Origin: CAZNLS01 sp964573895
GTDB taxonomy: Bacteria > Acidobacteriota > Aminicenantia > UBA2199
DNA: 35,941 bases
Direction: 5' to 3'
NCBI GenBank assembly: GCA_964573895.1
Contig: CAZNLS010000010.1
Coordinates: 1 to 35,941 of the forward strand
Below the pieces are notes generated by a model. The model was not told the DNA's origin, searched no databases, and saw nothing but the letters and a program-made list of their open reading frames with translations. Both the position numbers and the translations under genes were made by a program. Positions 1 to 7,557 of this stretch are shown piece after piece. The stretch's first letter is position 1. The number at the start of each line of letters is the position of its first letter.

Positions 1-41
1 ACCAGAACAAGAAAACAAATTGTTAAAAATATCTTTTTCAT
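1..41 (-). CDS. 5' end of an exported-protein gene (cut by window edge)
   Basis: Only the first 13 codons lie in the window. They read M-K-K-I-F-L-T-I-C-F-L-V-L, a lysine-charged start followed by a hydrophobic stretch, which is the typical beginning of a Sec signal peptide. A good ribosome binding site (GAGGTGAT, plus-strand 45-52) precedes the ATG, and a plausible promoter lies upstream at 60-88. The gene is divergent from the isochorismatase-family gene. The product cannot be identified because the rest is off the edge. Confidence 0.6.
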   Translation of the reverse strand, partial: MKKIFLTICFLVL

Positions 42-59
42 GTATCACCTCGACAGAGT

Positions 60-88
60 AATATATCATTACATATTTTTATCTTCAA
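60..88 (-). promoter_or_regulatory. Predicted sigma-70 promoter of the leftward edge gene
   Basis: On the minus strand, TTGAAG (83-88) and TATATT (60-65) are separated by exactly 17 bases. The -10 box is only 18 bases from the ATG at 41, so the leader would be about 10-13 nucleotides, just enough for the GAGGTGAT binding site. Judged by eye only. Confidence 0.5.
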
Positions 89-105
89 ACGCTTTAATAA
101 AAATA

Positions 106-121
106 TTTTTTTTTTTATAAT
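106..121 (+). promoter_or_regulatory. Predicted -10 box preceded by an 11-T tract
   Basis: A perfect TATAAT lies at 116-121, 16 bases before the ATG at 138. It is preceded by eleven consecutive T residues (106-116, the last being the first T of the box). No good -35 is seen; TTTAAT at 93-98 gives 17-base spacing but matches poorly. The bases right after the -10 box (122-133) form the 12-base palindrome TTCTCCGGAGAA, which contains the GGAGA binding site. Confidence 0.45.
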
Positions 122-137
122 TTCTCCGGAGAATAAA

Positions 138-755
138 ATGAAAAAAATTATCATAGTTTTAATTCCTTTTTTGCTAACTTCACTTTTTTCAACCGTACCA
201 AAAGCATTCAATAAGCCCACAGTGAATAGTGCACTGATTATAATTGATGTCCAGGATTTCTATTTTCCCGGAGGTTCACTTCCACTGGTAGGACCAAAAA
301 AGGCCGCAGAAAACAGTGCGAAAATCATTAATTACTTCAGAAAAAATAATCTTTTGGTAATACATGTCAGGCATAAATCTAAGAGTGGGTTCGGAATATA
401 CAAACTGTTAACTCCAAAAAAAAATGAAAAGATTTTTACGAAAACCGAGGTAAACGCTTTCAAGGGTACTGAACTAAAACAGTATCTTGATGAACATGGG
501 ATAAAGAATCTTGTGATCTGCGGAATGCAGACCCAAATGTGTGTTGAAGGAGCTGCAAGAGCCGCTTCGGATTACGGTTTTAAAATTATTCTAATTGGAG
601 ATGCCTGTGCAACAAGGGACCTCGATTACAAAGGAGTAATAACTTCTGCCGCTCAGGTCCACGCATCTACTCTGAAAACTTTAGACAGAGTTTATGCAAA
701 GGTCTTGTCAACAGATGAATTCTTAAAATCATTCAATAAAAAAAAATCTAAATAA
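138..755 (+). CDS. Exported isochorismatase-family cysteine hydrolase
   Basis: This is a 205-residue protein of the isochorismatase/nicotinamidase superfamily. Residues 1-23 look like a Sec signal peptide (two lysines, hydrophobic core, then a VPKA cleavage region), so the enzyme probably acts outside the cytoplasm, which is less usual for this family. The catalytic triad can be read: Asp37 in the I-I-D-V-Q motif, Lys102 in T-K-T-E-V-N-A-F, and the nucleophile Cys135 in G-M-Q-T-Q-M-C-V-E. The family hydrolyses amides (nicotinamide and others) or isochorismate; the substrate cannot be told here. The ATG is preceded by GGAGA. It is followed by a new promoter for the pdh operon, so it appears to be a single-gene unit. 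Confidence 0.85.
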   Translation: MKKIIIVLIPFLLTSLFSTVPKAFNKPTVNSALIIIDVQDFYFPGGSLPLVGPKKAAENSAKIINYFRKNNLLVIHVRHKSKSGFGIYKLLTPKKNEKIFTKTEVNAFKGTELKQYLDEHGIKNLVICGMQTQMCVEGAARAASDYGFKIILIGDACATRDLDYKGVITSAAQVHASTLKTLDRVYAKVLSTDEFLKSFNKKKSK

Positions 756-758
756 TAG

Positions 759-787
759 TTGACTTATTTTGTAAACTATTGTATTAT
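759..787 (+). promoter_or_regulatory. Predicted sigma-70 promoter of the pdh operon
   Basis: TTGACT (759-764) and TATTAT (782-787) have a 17-base spacer, each matching the consensus in five of six positions. Transcription would start near 794, leaving a leader of about 130 nucleotides before the chosen pdhA ATG at 926, far longer than the other leaders in this window. Confidence 0.6.
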
Positions 788-835
788 TACCTGATAAAAT
801 ATTTTTGAATTTACAAAAATTGAAATAAATTTATC

Positions 836-856
836 ACGGATAAGATACAAATCCGT
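836..856. repeat. Inverted repeat in the pdhA leader
   Basis: ACGGAT (836-841) and ATCCGT (851-856) are perfect 6-base arms around a 9-base loop. The element is inside the predicted transcript leader, about 70 bases before the start codon. It could be an RNA hairpin or an operator half-site pair. No T-run follows, so it is not an intrinsic terminator. It matches no operator I know. Confidence 0.35.
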
Positions 857-925
857 TAACAATTGAAGGGTTGTTTGCAGGTTTCATCCAAAATTCAGAA
901 ATATTTTTTCCTAACGGAGGAACAG

Positions 926-2041
926 ATGTTTAAAGAATTTGATCCGCTGAACGAAAAAGTTTTCAGGATTATGGATAACGATGGGAAAATCATCAATAAA
1001 AAATGGATTACTGAAATTGATGATCAAAAATTGATCAAGACCTACAGGTTTATGCGCTTCCTGAGGATTGCAGATGAGATGACAGTCTCATACCAGAGAC
1101 AGGGAAGAATGTATACTTACCCGCCAAACTTCGGCCAGGAAGCAATATCTGCAGCTGCCGGCCTTGTTATGAGAAAAAAGGATTGGCTGGTTCCGGCATT
1201 CAGGGAACTTGGGGCCTGGTTAAGCAAGGGTGCAAAATTGAGTGATGTATTTCTATATTTCGGTGGACGGGAAGAGGGAAATCTTTTTTCCGGTGCTCAA
1301 AATTTTTTGCCAAGCAGTGTCCCTGTAGGATCTCAACTACTTCATGCTACCGGAATCGGATATGCACTGAATTTGAAAAAGGAAAAGAGCATTGTGTTTG
1401 TTTTTGTCGGTGATGGAGGTACCTCAGAAGGTGATTTTCATGAAGCATTAAATTTCGGAGGTCTCTGGAAAGTCCCGGTTATTTATATTGTCCAGAATAA
1501 TCAATATGCAATATCAGTTCCTGTAGAAAAACAGACAGCTTCAAAATCAATCGCAATTAAATCCATCGCTTACGGTATCAAGGGTATAAAGGTCGATGGG
1601 AACGATCTTCTGGCAATGTACTCTGCACTCAGGCATTCAACTGATCTTATATTGTCCGGGAATGGTCCGATTTTGATAGAAGCAGAAACATATAGACGAG
1701 GAGCACATACTACCTCTGACGATCCTACCCTGTACAGAACTTCTCAGGAAGAGGCGAAATGGTCAAAAAGTGATCCTATTGACAGAATGAAAAAATTTCT
1801 GAATTCAAAAGGCTTGATTGATGAAAAGTCAGAGAAAAAGATCGATGAACAATATAAAAATGAAGTTGAGCAACAATTCTCAATTTATGAAAACTATCCC
1901 GCATATAAACTTGAGGATGTCTTTAAATACAATTATGAGGAGATCCCATCCGATTTGAAGAAACAGAACATAGAGTATACGAAGTTCTTAAAATGGAAGG
2001 AGGCAAGACATGGAAATAATGAACATGGTTCAGGCAATTAA
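926..2041 (+). CDS. pdhA: Pyruvate dehydrogenase E1 component, alpha subunit
   Basis: This is the thiamine-diphosphate-binding alpha subunit of the alpha2beta2-type E1, which decarboxylates pyruvate and passes the acetyl group to the E2 lipoyl arm. The protein is 371 residues, normal for the family. The ThDP/Mg motif is clear: G162-D163-G164 with N191-N192 about 30 residues later. The segment F-R-E-L and the H-T-T-S-D-D-P-T motif of the phosphorylation-loop region are also present. It resembles Bacillus-type PdhA; a branched-chain oxoacid substrate cannot be excluded. I start at the ATG at 926 because GGAGG (916-920) lies five bases upstream. The longer frame from TTG at 863 adds 21 residues and has no good site. 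It overlaps the next gene by 32 bases. Confidence 0.93.
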   Translation: MFKEFDPLNEKVFRIMDNDGKIINKKWITEIDDQKLIKTYRFMRFLRIADEMTVSYQRQGRMYTYPPNFGQEAISAAAGLVMRKKDWLVPAFRELGAWLSKGAKLSDVFLYFGGREEGNLFSGAQNFLPSSVPVGSQLLHATGIGYALNLKKEKSIVFVFVGDGGTSEGDFHEALNFGGLWKVPVIYIVQNNQYAISVPVEKQTASKSIAIKSIAYGIKGIKVDGNDLLAMYSALRHSTDLILSGNGPILIEAETYRRGAHTTSDDPTLYRTSQEEAKWSKSDPIDRMKKFLNSKGLIDEKSEKKIDEQYKNEVEQQFSIYENYPAYKLEDVFKYNYEEIPSDLKKQNIEYTKFLKWKEARHGNNEHGSGN

Positions 2042-2987
2042 CAATGCTCTTGATATAAAACTAAAAGAAGATAAAAATGTCGTAGCTTTTGGAGAGGATG
2101 TTGGCCTTGAGGGCGGTGTTTTCAGAGTCACATCCGGTCTGCAAAAAAAATATGGAGAAGAACGTGTTTTTGATACACCTTTGGCAGAAAGCGGAATAGT
2201 CGGAACTGCAATAGGAATGGGTGCAGCAGGGCTTCGACCTGTAGTTGAGATGCAATTCTCCGGATTTGTCTACCCGGCCTTCAACCAGATTATTTCACAT
2301 GCAGCGAGGTTTCGGAACAGATCGAGAGGAAAATATTTTTCTCCGCTTGTAATAAGAATGCCTTATGGTGGAAATATTAAAGCACTTGAACATCATTCAG
2401 AAAGCATGGAAGCCTTGTTCGGACATATTCCTGGATTAAAAGTAGTTATTCCTTCAACACCTTATGATGCAAAAGGTCTGCTTATTTCTTCAATTGAAGA
2501 TAATGATCCGGTCATATACATGGAACCGAAAAAGATTTACAGGGCAATAAAACAGGAAGTTCCGGTTAAAAGATTTAATATCGAATTGGGTAAAGCGAAG
2601 ATCCTTCAAGAGGGTAAAGATATCACAATCGTATCTTACGGAGCACTGATAAGGGAAGTACAAAGAGCTATGGTAGAACTTAAGAGAGCAGATATTTCAG
2701 TTGAACTGATAGATCTCAGGACTATATATCCGATAGACAGATTTACTATCTCTCAATCCGTAAAAAAGACTGGGAGATTTCTCTCGGTTACGGAAGGTCC
2801 TTCAAGTTTTGGAGTTGGAGCGGAATTAATATCCATTGTAAATGAAGAGTCATTTTTATATCTTGAAGCTCCCCCGAAAAGGTTAGCAGGCTTTGACACA
2901 ACACCTCCACTTCAGATGGGTGAACATTTCTATTTTCATTCTCACGAAAGAATCATCTACGAAGCGGAACAACTCCTCAATTATTAA
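2010..2987 (+). CDS. pdhB: Pyruvate dehydrogenase E1 component, beta subunit
   Basis: This is the beta subunit of the E1 heterotetramer, 325 residues, the standard length. Hallmarks are the N-terminal F-G-E-D-V-G-L-E-G-G-V-F-R segment, the D-T-P-L-A-E-S-G-I-V-G motif whose glutamate activates ThDP, and the C-terminal transketolase-like domain with V-S-Y-G-A and D-L-R-T-I-Y-P. It starts at ATG 2010, seven bases after AAGGAGG (1997-2003), inside the end of pdhA, so the two subunits are probably translationally coupled and made in equal amounts. Confidence 0.94.
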   Translation: MEIMNMVQAINNALDIKLKEDKNVVAFGEDVGLEGGVFRVTSGLQKKYGEERVFDTPLAESGIVGTAIGMGAAGLRPVVEMQFSGFVYPAFNQIISHAARFRNRSRGKYFSPLVIRMPYGGNIKALEHHSESMEALFGHIPGLKVVIPSTPYDAKGLLISSIEDNDPVIYMEPKKIYRAIKQEVPVKRFNIELGKAKILQEGKDITIVSYGALIREVQRAMVELKRADISVELIDLRTIYPIDRFTISQSVKKTGRFLSVTEGPSSFGVGAELISIVNEESFLYLEAPPKRLAGFDTTPPLQMGEHFYFHSHERIIYEAEQLLNY

Positions 2988-2999
2988 AAGGTGAATAAA

Positions 3000-4307
3000 A
3001 TGAGATATATATTTAAATTCCCCGATATCGGGGAAGGTATTACAGAGGGAAAGATACTTAAATGGTATATAAAAAAAGGAGAAATGATAAAATCGGGAGC
3101 ACCAGTTGTTAATATGGAAACTGATAAAGTTGTTACCGATATACCATCTCCGAAGACGGGCAGAATAGCAGAAGTTTTCGGAAATGAGGGAGATACGATA
3201 AACGTTGATGATCCGCTAATTGAGATAGAAATCTCCGCTTCAGATTCCGAATCAAAAGACTCAGCTGACATTGAGAAAATGAAAGAAACTGATGAAAATT
3301 TAAAAACCGAACCTGTTGAAGAAAAGGGTTTCGGAGTAGTCGGGACAATTGAAGTGGCTAAAAGCAGTGCCTATCTCCCGGTCTCCAATGAAGGAGCCGA
3401 ACAAGAAGAAAGCAGCCACCCAACCGTGAAAAAAAAGGTTTTGGCTACTCCCGTTGCCAGGGCAATGGCAAAGGAGATGGGAATTGATATAAACAGAGTT
3501 CGCGGAACGGGCCCTGCAGGGCGAGTTATGAAGAGTGATATAAGTAATTATCGGGAATCGGATATTGCAGTGGAAAAGGTTAAAAGTGACAATACGGGTA
3601 GTACGGATAGCAGAGAAAAGATAATTGAACTTTCGCAGATCAGAAAAACCATAGCGAGGAACATGACTATTTCAAAACAAAAAGCTCCTCACATGACTCT
3701 TTTTGAAGAGACGGAAGTTACCGGACTGGTAAAATTCCGAAATGAATACAAGGAAAGAATGTTGCAAAGAGATGTAAAGTTAACTTATCTTCCATTCATA
3801 ATTAAGGCTGTTTCAACCTCTCTTGCAAAACATCCGCTTTTAAATTCCAGGATTGAACTTGATAATAACCGCATAATTCTTTCAAATGATATAAATATAG
3901 GGATTGCAATTGATACCGAAGAAGGTCTCGTTGTTCCGGTTATTAGAAATTGTAATTCCAAGTCAATAATAGAACTCGCAAAAAAGATAGAGGATTATTC
4001 AAAACTTGCACTGGAAAGAAAACTGACTCTCGAAGATATGAAGGGAGGAACCTTTACAATAACTAATTTCGGATCTATAGGAGGAACTCACGGAGTACCG
4101 ATAATCAACTATCCCCAGGCTGCAATTCTCGGTATAGGGAGAATTGTGAAGAAACCTGTTGTTAAAGAAAATGAGATTGTTGTCGGTAACATCCTTCCGC
4201 TTTCGATGTCGGTTGACCACAGGATAGTTGATGGCGGAGAAGCATCAAGATTCATGAAAGAGACAAGCGAAATGTTAGAGAACCCTCTCTCTCTTTTGCT
4301 GGAATAG
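3000..4307 (+). CDS. pdhC: Dihydrolipoamide acyltransferase, E2 of pyruvate dehydrogenase
   Basis: This is the E2 core, 435 residues, which carries acetyl groups on a lipoyl lysine and transfers them to CoA. Domains in order: one lipoyl domain (about 1-80) with Lys43 in M-E-T-D-K; an acidic Ser/Glu-rich linker (about 82-145); the E3/E1-binding domain (about 148-182, ending G-T-G-P-A-G-R-V); and the catalytic domain (about 205-435) with active-site H407 and D411 in D-H-R-I-V-D-G. I start at ATG 3000, with AAAGGTG six bases upstream. A GTG at 2991 would add only three residues and would use up that binding site. The acyl group could also be branched-chain. Confidence 0.93.
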   Translation: MRYIFKFPDIGEGITEGKILKWYIKKGEMIKSGAPVVNMETDKVVTDIPSPKTGRIAEVFGNEGDTINVDDPLIEIEISASDSESKDSADIEKMKETDENLKTEPVEEKGFGVVGTIEVAKSSAYLPVSNEGAEQEESSHPTVKKKVLATPVARAMAKEMGIDINRVRGTGPAGRVMKSDISNYRESDIAVEKVKSDNTGSTDSREKIIELSQIRKTIARNMTISKQKAPHMTLFEETEVTGLVKFRNEYKERMLQRDVKLTYLPFIIKAVSTSLAKHPLLNSRIELDNNRIILSNDINIGIAIDTEEGLVVPVIRNCNSKSIIELAKKIEDYSKLALERKLTLEDMKGGTFTITNFGSIGGTHGVPIINYPQAAILGIGRIVKKPVVKENEIVVGNILPLSMSVDHRIVDGGEASRFMKETSEMLENPLSLLLE

Positions 4308-4318
4308 TGAGGTGATGA

Positions 4319-5659
4319 ATGTATGACATAATAATAGTAGGTTCAGGTCCTGCCGGATATGTAGCCGCAATAAGGGCAGGTCAACTTGGGAAAAAGACTG
4401 CAATTATTGAAAAAGATAAAACAGGCGGGATGTGCCTGAATTGGGGATGCATCCCAACTAAGGCTCTGCTTGAAAGCTCAAAGGCATTTATGAAGATAGC
4501 AGACATGAATAAAATGGGAATTGACGGGATTGATATGTCAAATGTTTCATTTAACTGGAAAAATGCAGTAAAAAGATCTGACAGAATTGTTAAAAGACTT
4601 ACCAAAGGAGTTGAATTTCTACTAAATAAAAACGGTGTGGAGTTAATATCAGGTGAGGGAAAGATCACAGCACCGGGGAAGGTTTCCGTCGGCAACAGAC
4701 TTCTTGAGGCGGAAAACATCATAATCGCAACAGGTTCTAAACCGGCTCAATCAAAATTCAGAATTGCAGAAATCAAAACTGTGGAACTCAATCAATTATT
4801 AGAACTCGAAAAAATTCCCCAAAAAATAGTTGTAGAAGGCAGTGATGTTCATGCAGTTGAAATATCTCAAATGATATCGATGACCGGAAGAGATTCGATG
4901 CTTCTGTCCAATGAAGGTCAGTTTCTCACAACCCTTGATCCTCGTCTATCGGATTTCCTTAAAAAAACCCTGAAGAAGAGCGGGGTTAAATTTGCAGAAT
5001 ATTCTACAGATGAAAAATTAAATAACCCTGAGTTATTTATCAAAAAATATAATTTTGAACCCGATTTATTCATTAATGCCAGCTCAAGAGAGGCAGTTCT
5101 TCCGGAATTATTTATTGAGCCTGAAATGAGTGAAGGTTTTCTTAAAGTCAATAGTGATTTTCAAACCTCGGTAGAAAAGATTTATGCAGCAGGTGATGTA
5201 AATGGTATTTCAGGGTTTGCTCATGCGGCTTCTTCACAGGGTTTAAAAATTGTGAACCATATTTGCGGAATTGTGCAGGATATTGGGAAAGATTTGATCC
5301 CAGTCAATATTTATACATATCCGGAGGTTGCGCAAATCGGTTTCACTGAACCGCAACTCAAAGAATTCAACATGGAATATATTTCCGAAGAGTTTCCGCT
5401 GACCGCAAATGGTAAAGCTTTGATAGAGGGGCAACCACCCGGGTTTATACGAATTCTCGCGGACAAAAAATACGGAGAGGTTTTGGGTGTTCAGATTGCA
5501 TCAGCCAATGCGACCGACCTGATCTCCGAGGCATCTGTGTTGATGAACCTGGAAAGCACTATATACGATCTTGCCGGAATTATTCATGCACACCCGACAG
5601 TCTCCGAAATATATATGGAGACCGGACTGGCATCAATAAACAGCCCCATACACAAGTAA
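4319..5659 (+). CDS. lpdA: Dihydrolipoamide dehydrogenase (E3) with a degenerate NAD-binding domain
   Basis: This FAD disulphide oxidoreductase should reoxidise the E2 lipoyl group. The FAD half looks intact: G8-S-G10-P-A-G13, the redox pair C39 and C44 (C-L-N-W-G-C), the A-A-G-D-V segment, and the C-terminal dyad H425/E430 in H-P-T-V-S-E. The NAD half does not. Where family members have V-V-x-G-G-G-x-I-G-x-E, this protein has V171-V-E-G-S-D-V-H-A-V-E181, losing two of the three glycines, and the acidic residue ending the next strand is Ser. The stretch between this fold and the G-D-V motif is also shortened; the whole protein is 446 residues against about 470. It lies 11 bases after E2. The reading frame is open and continuous, so this is divergence, not a broken gene. 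Confidence 0.88.
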   Translation: MYDIIIVGSGPAGYVAAIRAGQLGKKTAIIEKDKTGGMCLNWGCIPTKALLESSKAFMKIADMNKMGIDGIDMSNVSFNWKNAVKRSDRIVKRLTKGVEFLLNKNGVELISGEGKITAPGKVSVGNRLLEAENIIIATGSKPAQSKFRIAEIKTVELNQLLELEKIPQKIVVEGSDVHAVEISQMISMTGRDSMLLSNEGQFLTTLDPRLSDFLKKTLKKSGVKFAEYSTDEKLNNPELFIKKYNFEPDLFINASSREAVLPELFIEPEMSEGFLKVNSDFQTSVEKIYAAGDVNGISGFAHAASSQGLKIVNHICGIVQDIGKDLIPVNIYTYPEVAQIGFTEPQLKEFNMEYISEEFPLTANGKALIEGQPPGFIRILADKKYGEVLGVQIASANATDLISEASVLMNLESTIYDLAGIIHAHPTVSEIYMETGLASINSPIHK

Positions 5660-5661
5660 AA

Positions 5662-6303
5662 ATGATAAGGCTGGAAGAATACGATCTTGCTGACAGGATT
5701 CTGTTTGAAAAAGAGTCTCACACGCCCTCTTTCATGATATGGGAACCGGCCGGAACCGTAGTGGTTCTGGGTGCAAGCAACAGTTTGGAAGATTCGATAG
5801 TTACTGATAACCTGAGGAAATACAATGCCAGGATTATAAAAAGAAGAAGTGGAGGACAATCTGTAGTACTCACCGGTAAAACACTTGTTATTTCTATCAA
5901 ATTAAAAAGAGATAAAAGGAGTGCGTTTCTATATTTTAAAACATTGACCGGACTTATTATCGAAGGTTTGATCTCAAGCGGAATCTTATATCCTGAAGTG
6001 AATGGGACTTCAGATATAACTCTTAACGGAAAAAAAATATCGGGATCTTCGATATACAGAAACAGGGATTTTCTTCTTTTCCATGCTGTAATTAATATTT
6101 CCGAGCCCGTTTCAACATTTGATGAATTGTTGAAACACCCGATCAGAGAGCCTGACTACCGCAAAGGAAGAAAACATTCTGAATTTATAACTTCCATCAG
6201 GGAAGAAGGTTTTGATAAAGAATCAGAGGTTTTAAAAATTAAGATCAGGACAAAGATCAGTAATTATTTGTCATTAGAAAATAGGAGGAAAAATGAACAT
6301 TAA
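5662..6303 (+). CDS. lplA: Lipoate-protein ligase A family protein
   Basis: This is a 213-residue member of the LplA/LipM/BirA-like fold. Motifs are R61-R-S-G-G-Q66 (usually RRxxGGG) and N-G-K-K125-I-S-G-S, whose lysine matches the lipoyl-AMP-binding lysine of LplA. It contains no cysteine at all, which argues against the LipM/LipL octanoyl- or amido-transferases that need a catalytic Cys. It lacks the C-terminal accessory domain of E. coli LplA, so adenylation might need a partner or another activated substrate. It follows lpdA with a two-base gap, so its likely job is to attach lipoate to E2 Lys43 of this operon. No lipA or lipB is in the window. Confidence 0.8.
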   Translation: MIRLEEYDLADRILFEKESHTPSFMIWEPAGTVVVLGASNSLEDSIVTDNLRKYNARIIKRRSGGQSVVLTGKTLVISIKLKRDKRSAFLYFKTLTGLIIEGLISSGILYPEVNGTSDITLNGKKISGSSIYRNRDFLLFHAVINISEPVSTFDELLKHPIREPDYRKGRKHSEFITSIREEGFDKESEVLKIKIRTKISNYLSLENRRKNEH

Positions 6304-6757
6304 AAAAAATTTAGTAAAAACAATTGCATATTTTGTGATTATTTTATTATCAGGATTTAGTCTTTACTCTCATTGTCAGATCCCCTGCGGAATATACAAT
6401 GATCAGATGAGGATAGATATGATTAGAGAACATATAGCAACTATTGAAAAAGCTATGAAACAGATCCGGGAATTATCATCTGCAGATCACAAAAACTTTA
6501 ACCAGATAGTCAGATGGGTTACAAACAAAGATAAGCATGCTGATGATATTAGTAGTATAATTTCATACTACTTTCTTGCACAGAGAATTAAACCTGTTGA
6601 AACTGATAAAACCTATTCTTCAAAATTGAAATCATTACACAGGTTAATAGTACTTTCCATGAAGGCAAAGCAATCTCTGGATAACAAAGTTATATTAGGA
6701 TTAAAAAAGGAATTAAAAAATTTCAGCTCTTTATATTTTAAAGAACATAAACATTAA
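6293..6757 (+). CDS. sodN: Nickel superoxide dismutase with Sec-type signal peptide
   Basis: This protein disproportionates superoxide using nickel bound by an N-terminal hook. After a 26-residue leader (M-N-I-K-K, hydrophobic core 10-22, then S-L-Y-S) comes H27-C28-Q-I-P31-C32-G-I-Y35. This aligns with the Streptomyces mature hook H1-C2-D-L-P5-C6-G-V-Y9; only position 3 (D to Q) and conservative changes differ. The predicted mature protein is 128 residues, close to the known 117, all helical, with the K-x-x-H...Y-Y-F region of the bundle present. The known Streptomyces leader is short and removed by SodX; here it looks like a Sec signal, and no sodX neighbour exists. Cys28 is preceded by His, so it is not a lipobox. 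The ATG overlaps lplA by 11 bases with AGGAGG just upstream. Confidence 0.88.
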   Translation: MNIKKNLVKTIAYFVIILLSGFSLYSHCQIPCGIYNDQMRIDMIREHIATIEKAMKQIRELSSADHKNFNQIVRWVTNKDKHADDISSIISYYFLAQRIKPVETDKTYSSKLKSLHRLIVLSMKAKQSLDNKVILGLKKELKNFSSLYFKEHKH

Positions 6758-6782
6758 AATTTCAATAAGACAAAACAATATT

Positions 6783-7544
6783 TTATAACAGAACAACTAT
6801 AATACCTGCTATCAGGCAATAGTAGGAAAAATAGTGAAATTTTTCCTTTAGAACAATTTTTTTCAACAAAATCAGAGCTGCTATTCCAAATAACGCTGAG
6901 AAAAGAACTCCTGTAGCAAGGTAGACGGTATGAAAAGTATGAACTGGAATATCAGAGAGCTCAAGAATTAATGCACCAAGTATTGCGGGTATTGACAAAA
7001 TGAATGAGAATTTGAATGAAAACATATAGCCCATTGAAAGAATAAGCGCTATTGATATGGTAAATCCGGAACGGGATATTCCGGGAACAATTGCTATACC
7101 CTGAAAAACACCTATTATGAATGCAGAAAAATAATCATTCATTTTTGGAATCCTGACGAATTTTGAAAGGAAAAGCATAAGTGAGGTTAAAAGAAGCATA
7201 TACCCTACGGACTCTGTTCCCATGAACATCGCTTCAAGGGGTTTTCTAAAGAAAAGCCCTATAAATGCAGTTGGAATAGATGCAATTACAATCATAATTA
7301 TAAAACGGAGATTTTCACTTTTGTAGAATCCAAATATTAATTCTTTAAGGTCTTTAAAAAAGTATATTAAGACAGCTATAAGTGTCCCCAGATGAAAAAA
7401 AATATCATAGATAAGAGGAATTTCATGAAAATTTATAAGATTCTGTACTAAAACCAGGTGCCCGGATGAAGATACAGGAAAGAATTCCGTAAATCCCTGG
7501 ATCAGTGAGAGAAGAAATATCTTAAGGAACAGAATTATGTCCAT
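6783..7544 (-). CDS. uppP: Undecaprenyl-diphosphatase UppP/BacA
   Basis: This is an integral membrane phosphatase (253 residues, about eight hydrophobic segments) that recycles undecaprenyl diphosphate to the lipid carrier used for peptidoglycan and O-polysaccharide; overproduction gives bacitracin resistance. Both signature motifs are present: Q16-G-F-T-E20-F-F-P-V-S-S-S-G-H29 near the N-terminus and V-P-G-I-S-R-S-G in the second half, whose arginine is catalytic. It starts 13 bases after the phosphomannomutase stop and is probably cotranscribed. It converges on sodN with a 25-base gap and no visible terminator. Confidence 0.95.
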   Translation of the reverse strand: MDIILFLKIFLLSLIQGFTEFFPVSSSGHLVLVQNLINFHEIPLIYDIFFHLGTLIAVLIYFFKDLKELIFGFYKSENLRFIIMIVIASIPTAFIGLFFRKPLEAMFMGTESVGYMLLLTSLMLFLSKFVRIPKMNDYFSAFIIGVFQGIAIVPGISRSGFTISIALILSMGYMFSFKFSFILSIPAILGALILELSDIPVHTFHTVYLATGVLFSALFGIAALILLKKIVLKEKFHYFSYYCLIAGIIVVLL

Positions 7545-7557
7545 GTCAATTAAGGAG

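Noticed and set aside
38..220. Minus-strand open frame of 60 codons across the left intergenic region
   Set aside because: It overlaps the signal peptide of the isochorismatase gene and both predicted promoters, and has no recognisable content.
863..925. Upstream TTG extension of pdhA
   Set aside because: No binding site before the TTG, while GGAGG stands five bases before the ATG at 926.
5662..6303. Octanoyltransferase LipM or amidotransferase LipL
   Set aside because: These need a catalytic cysteine and the protein has none.
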